From assembly GCA_021779205.1 (NCBI GenBank), contig JAJYBE010000036.1, forward strand, positions 1 through 8,351: a stretch of DNA of 8,351 nt, read 5' to 3'. This stretch comes from a bacterium (GTDB lineage: Bacteria > Patescibacteriota > Minisyncoccia > Moranbacterales > UBA2206). A program made the position numbers and the translations under genes. Below the pieces are notes generated by a model. That model had not been told where the DNA came from and did no database searches. It saw nothing but the letters and a program-made list of their open reading frames with translations. Positions 6,324 to 8,351 of this stretch are shown here, piece after piece. The number at the start of each line of letters is the position of its first letter. Within the stretch, counting starts at the first letter, position 1.

Positions 6324-6479
6324 GGCGGGCGTCATAGATCTAGAACCCACAGATATAAGGAATCATAAGGCTTTTTAGGAGGTATTGCCCGCATTAATAA
6401 TTTGAGGTGCTCGAGTCGCATTTTTGTAAGTAACCCGCCTGCCGGCGAGGCAGGAATGAGACAAATAAGACACCCGTCC
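6324..6479 (-). ncRNA. Candidate structured RNA (no known family) or structured 3' UTR of the permease gene
   Basis: On the minus strand the 5' segment GGACGGGTGTC (complement of 6469-6479) can pair with the 3' segment GACGCCCGCC (complement of 6324-6333): nine Watson-Crick pairs and one G-U, with a single bulged A, closing about 155 nt. On the plus strand the G-U would be a C-A mismatch, so minus is favoured. Inside, CCTGCC and GGCAGG (6438-6443 with 6449-6454) form a 6-bp hairpin with a 5-nt loop. A minus-strand terminator follows 40 nt downstream, so the transcript would end near 6264. A weak promoter-like pair, TTGATG (complement of 6507-6512) and TAAATA (complement of 6484-6489) with 17 bp between, would start RNA near 6478. 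Searching by eye, I see no tRNA, tmRNA, RNase P or SRP RNA signature. A 6S-like rod is conceivable but not shown. Confidence 0.4.
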
Positions 6480-6489
6480 TATTTATTTA

Positions 6490-7710
6490 TTATTCATATT
6501 TAAGCGCATCAATCGGATTTAATTTCGCCGCGCGCTGAGAAGGATAGAGCCCAAAGAAAACTCCGATTGCAACGCATACACCCACAGCCAAAAGAATAGG
6601 ATAAAGCTGAAAGACGAAAGGAATCTTTATAATAATAGAAGCAATGTATGAAAAAATTTCTCCGGTAGCCATTCCAATAAATCCTCCGACGATAGTCAAC
6701 ACCACCGCTTCGATTAGGAATTGAAGTAAAATATCTTGTCTTCTGGCGCCCAAAGCCTTCAAAAGTCCGATTTCCTTGGTTCTTTCCGTAACACTCACCA
6801 GCATAATATTCATCACTCCAATCCCGCCGACAAGAAGTGAGATGCTGGCAATTCCGGCTAGCATTGCCGTCAGTGTGCCCGTTATGCTGCTTAATTTTTC
6901 CTGCATTTCTTTCGAACTGGTAATATTAAAATCAATATTGGCTTCGTCAGTTATTCCATGCCTTTCCATTAATGCTTGTTTTATTTCCGAAGTAGTCTGA
7001 TCAATCAAACTGGAATCTGAAACTGACAGCTGAACCATTTGAACATAATTCTGCCCCAAAAGAACTTTCATAGCCGTAGTTACTGGAACATAAACGGCTT
7101 TATCCGGATTTGACATCCCACTGCTTCCCTTGGCCTTAGTAACTCCAACTACCCTGAATAACTGAGACTTTATCTGAATAACCTGACCAGTCGGATCGGC
7201 TCCTTCGCCAAAAAGCTTAGTGACAACATCCGGTCCAATGACCGCCACTTTGGAATAGAAACTCTCATCTTCCTCGCTAAAAAGCTCTCCGGAACCAACA
7301 GAGATGGATTGCATTTGGAAATAACCAGCTGAAACACCCTGTACTGTCGTATTCATATTTTCCCCGTTTCCAATTACCTGTGCACTGCTTTGGACTGAGG
7401 CTGAAATCGCGTTAATATTGGAGAAATCATTATTATTCTTAAAAAATTGAGCATCAGCATAAGTCAAAGTTTGAACATTTCCTCCGCCTTGGACTGGACC
7501 ATTGGATTGGCTTCCAGGCGATATAGATAAAAGATTGGATCCCATTGAGGAAACTTCCGAGGTGATTGAAGATGTGGCTCCATTGGCGATGGAGATAATA
7601 AGAATAACCGAAGCAATCCCAATCACGATTCCCAACATTGCTAAAATCGTCCTTAGTCGATTATGGCGAAGGGATGAAAACGATATATTAAATGCATCAA
7701 AAAAACTCAT
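6490..7710 (-). CDS. MacB/FtsX-type ABC transporter permease
   Basis: A 406-residue type VII ABC permease of the MacB/LolCE/FtsX superfamily, which couples ATP hydrolysis to work on substrates outside the membrane (mechanotransmission) rather than forming a channel. Order of parts: a short amphipathic N-terminus (FNISFSSLRHNRLRT), TM1 at about 21-43, an extracytoplasmic MacB-type core domain at about 44-280 rich in Ser, Gln and Gly, and then the FtsX domain with TM2 at 281-305, TM3 at 331-357 and TM4 at 368-390. The conserved cytoplasmic segment SVTERTKEIGLLKALGARRQDI (306-327) and the closing motif YPSQRAAKLNPIDALKYE (389-406) are diagnostic. Unlike full-length E. coli MacB, it has no fused ATPase, so a separate ATP-binding subunit is required; none is in the window. 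It starts 8 bp after a gene for a secreted coiled-coil protein, a likely partner. The substrate is unknown. No Shine-Dalgarno precedes the ATG. Confidence 0.94.
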   Translation of the reverse strand: MSFFDAFNISFSSLRHNRLRTILAMLGIVIGIASVILIISIANGATSSITSEVSSMGSNLLSISPGSQSNGPVQGGGNVQTLTYADAQFFKNNNDFSNINAISASVQSSAQVIGNGENMNTTVQGVSAGYFQMQSISVGSGELFSEEDESFYSKVAVIGPDVVTKLFGEGADPTGQVIQIKSQLFRVVGVTKAKGSSGMSNPDKAVYVPVTTAMKVLLGQNYVQMVQLSVSDSSLIDQTTSEIKQALMERHGITDEANIDFNITSSKEMQEKLSSITGTLTAMLAGIASISLLVGGIGVMNIMLVSVTERTKEIGLLKALGARRQDILLQFLIEAVVLTIVGGFIGMATGEIFSYIASIIIKIPFVFQLYPILLAVGVCVAIGVFFGLYPSQRAAKLNPIDALKYE

Positions 7711-7718
7711 ACTATGTG

Positions 7719-8327
7719 CTAATTAGATAAATTAATTTCTTGGGCAGAGTTCACTAAGACATCAATGCCTTTGAGACTGTTGCTGGCATCCTCCCTGCTC
7801 GTAATTGGAGCATTAAAATCTTTCAAATCAGATAATAATTCTTTATTCTCCCCTTTCACTGTTTTTAACAAATCTTTGTTCTTTGAATTTAAAAATTCGA
7901 TAATTTTTGCGATTCTTTTTTCTATTTGCTTGAATTGCGATTCTTTTTCCGCCTTCATCCTGGAAGCCTTTTCAATAAGCCCGTCATTATTAGCAATGGA
8001 TGAATCAGATTTGGATCCTTCTTTTGAAATACTGGGATTTTCATTGCTCGTGGAACCTCCGGGTATTTTCATTTGTCCGCCTTGAGGCGAAGTCATTTTT
8101 GTGCGTTCATCATCTGTCATATTCTTGAATTTGTTTACCATTTCACTACATTGCTCTTTTGTTTGTCTGGTACGAGATACACAATCGTCCACAGTCATAT
8201 TGCCCGGGCCATTTGTAGCGCCAAGAACAAATAATGGAGCAAACATAACTACCGTTGTCGTCGTAATCAGTATTGTTAGAAAAATAATTATTTTTTGATG
8301 TAAAAACATTTTTTTTATTTTAATCAT
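7719..8327 (-). CDS. Secreted or membrane-anchored coiled-coil protein of unknown function
   Basis: A 202-residue protein when started at the ATG complementary to 8325-8327. It opens with a basic stretch (MIKIKKMFLHQK), then a hydrophobic segment at about 13-36 ending in FVLGA, consistent with a Sec signal peptide or a single membrane anchor. There is no lipobox Cys. Next comes a small module with Cys49 and Cys60 (TVDDCVSR...KEQCSEMV) that could form a disulfide outside the cell, then a Ser/Asn/Gly-rich linker at about 79-114, then a charged helical stretch at about 115-172 (KAEKESQFKQIEKRIAKIIE) likely to be a coiled coil. The frame stays open upstream to the window edge, and TTG at 8342 or ATG at 8309 are other possible starts; the signal peptide argues for 8327 or 8309. 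It lies 8 bp upstream of the MacB-type permease and may act with it outside the membrane, although it does not resemble a MacA/HlyD adaptor. I do not recognise the family. Confidence 0.75.
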   Translation of the reverse strand: MIKIKKMFLHQKIIIFLTILITTTTVVMFAPLFVLGATNGPGNMTVDDCVSRTRQTKEQCSEMVNKFKNMTDDERTKMTSPQGGQMKIPGGSTSNENPSISKEGSKSDSSIANNDGLIEKASRMKAEKESQFKQIEKRIAKIIEFLNSKNKDLLKTVKGENKELLSDLKDFNAPITSREDASNSLKGIDVLVNSAQEINLSN

Positions 8328-8351
8328 TCTTATCTTCAACAATAGATCGGA

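Larger units (their letters stand above)
6177..6489. other. 313-bp intergenic region between the NIF3 and permease genes
   Basis: This is the only stretch above 300 bases without a gene. Reading from the permease side: a region closed by complementary ends (6324-6479), then about 40 nt of AT-rich spacer, then a minus-strand intrinsic terminator (6264-6284), then about 87 bp of AT-rich DNA that must contain the NIF3 promoter. No open frame of useful length with a plausible start was found on either strand. The GC content of 6324-6479 is visibly higher than in the surrounding spacer, which suits a structured RNA. Confidence 0.8.

Noticed and set aside
6325..6392. tRNA-like pairing of GCGGGC (6325-6330) and GCCCGC (6387-6392) with about 55 nt between
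   Set aside because: No T-arm with a TTC-R-A loop can be placed before the 3' strand, and no D-arm or anticodon arm fits on either strand. The pairing is better seen as an alternative stem in the RNA candidate.
6377..6404. Exact AGGAGGT on the plus strand as a ribosome binding site for a small gene
   Set aside because: The nearest TTG codons are 1 and 18 nt away, no ATG or GTG is suitably placed, and the DNA downstream runs antisense into the permease gene. No open frame follows.
8327..8342. TTG at 8342 as start of the coiled-coil protein
   Set aside because: It adds residues before an already good basic n-region and hydrophobic core. ATG at 8327 gives a better signal peptide start and has a purine-rich stretch before it. 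Extension beyond the window cannot be fully ruled out.

Overview
The window looks like a piece of a low-GC bacterial chromosome, most likely from the Candidate Phyla Radiation (Patescibacteria, Parcubacteria/Moranbacteria-like). This rests on inference from several traits. MetG is short, has an HIGF signature and lacks the C-terminal tRNA-binding domain. RsmI is cut back to its catalytic core. The NIF3-like protein is of a compact kind, a MacB-type permease is present, genes are tightly packed, and there is almost no Shine-Dalgarno sequence ahead of any gene. Stops are TAA, TAG and TGA, and rsmI ends in TGA, so the code appears to be standard table 11 rather than the UGA=Gly code of Gracilibacteria/SR1.

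Layout from left to right. (1) Positions 1-2328, minus strand: a tight cluster rsmI -> metG -> unknown acidic protein (cut by the left edge), with 3 bp and 20 bp gaps; it serves translation (16S rRNA methylation and Met-tRNA synthesis). (2) Positions 2369-2839, plus strand: one small membrane protein, divergent from rsmI across a 40-bp gap and convergent with the next gene. (3) Positions 2853-6176, minus strand: NIF3-like metal protein -> M16 zinc peptidase -> AI-2E/PerM-family membrane protein. The NIF3/M16 gap holds a short tandem, palindromic repeat. (4) Positions 6177-6489: the only long gene-free stretch. It has a minus-strand intrinsic terminator and, upstream of it, about 155 nt that close on themselves by a 10-bp stem: a candidate structured RNA of no family I recognise. 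(5) Positions 6490-8327 or beyond, minus strand: a secreted or membrane-anchored coiled-coil protein of unknown function -> MacB/FtsX-type ABC permease. The ATPase partner is not in the window.

Most of the window is ordinary housekeeping and membrane genes. The parts worth a second look are non-coding or repeat-like: the structured RNA candidate at 6264-6479, a perfect 16-bp inverted repeat inside the metG coding sequence at 490-526, the dyad repeat at 5167-5202, and the leaderless-looking rsmI promoter. I see no CRISPR array, insertion sequence, tRNA, rRNA, prophage or defence system.
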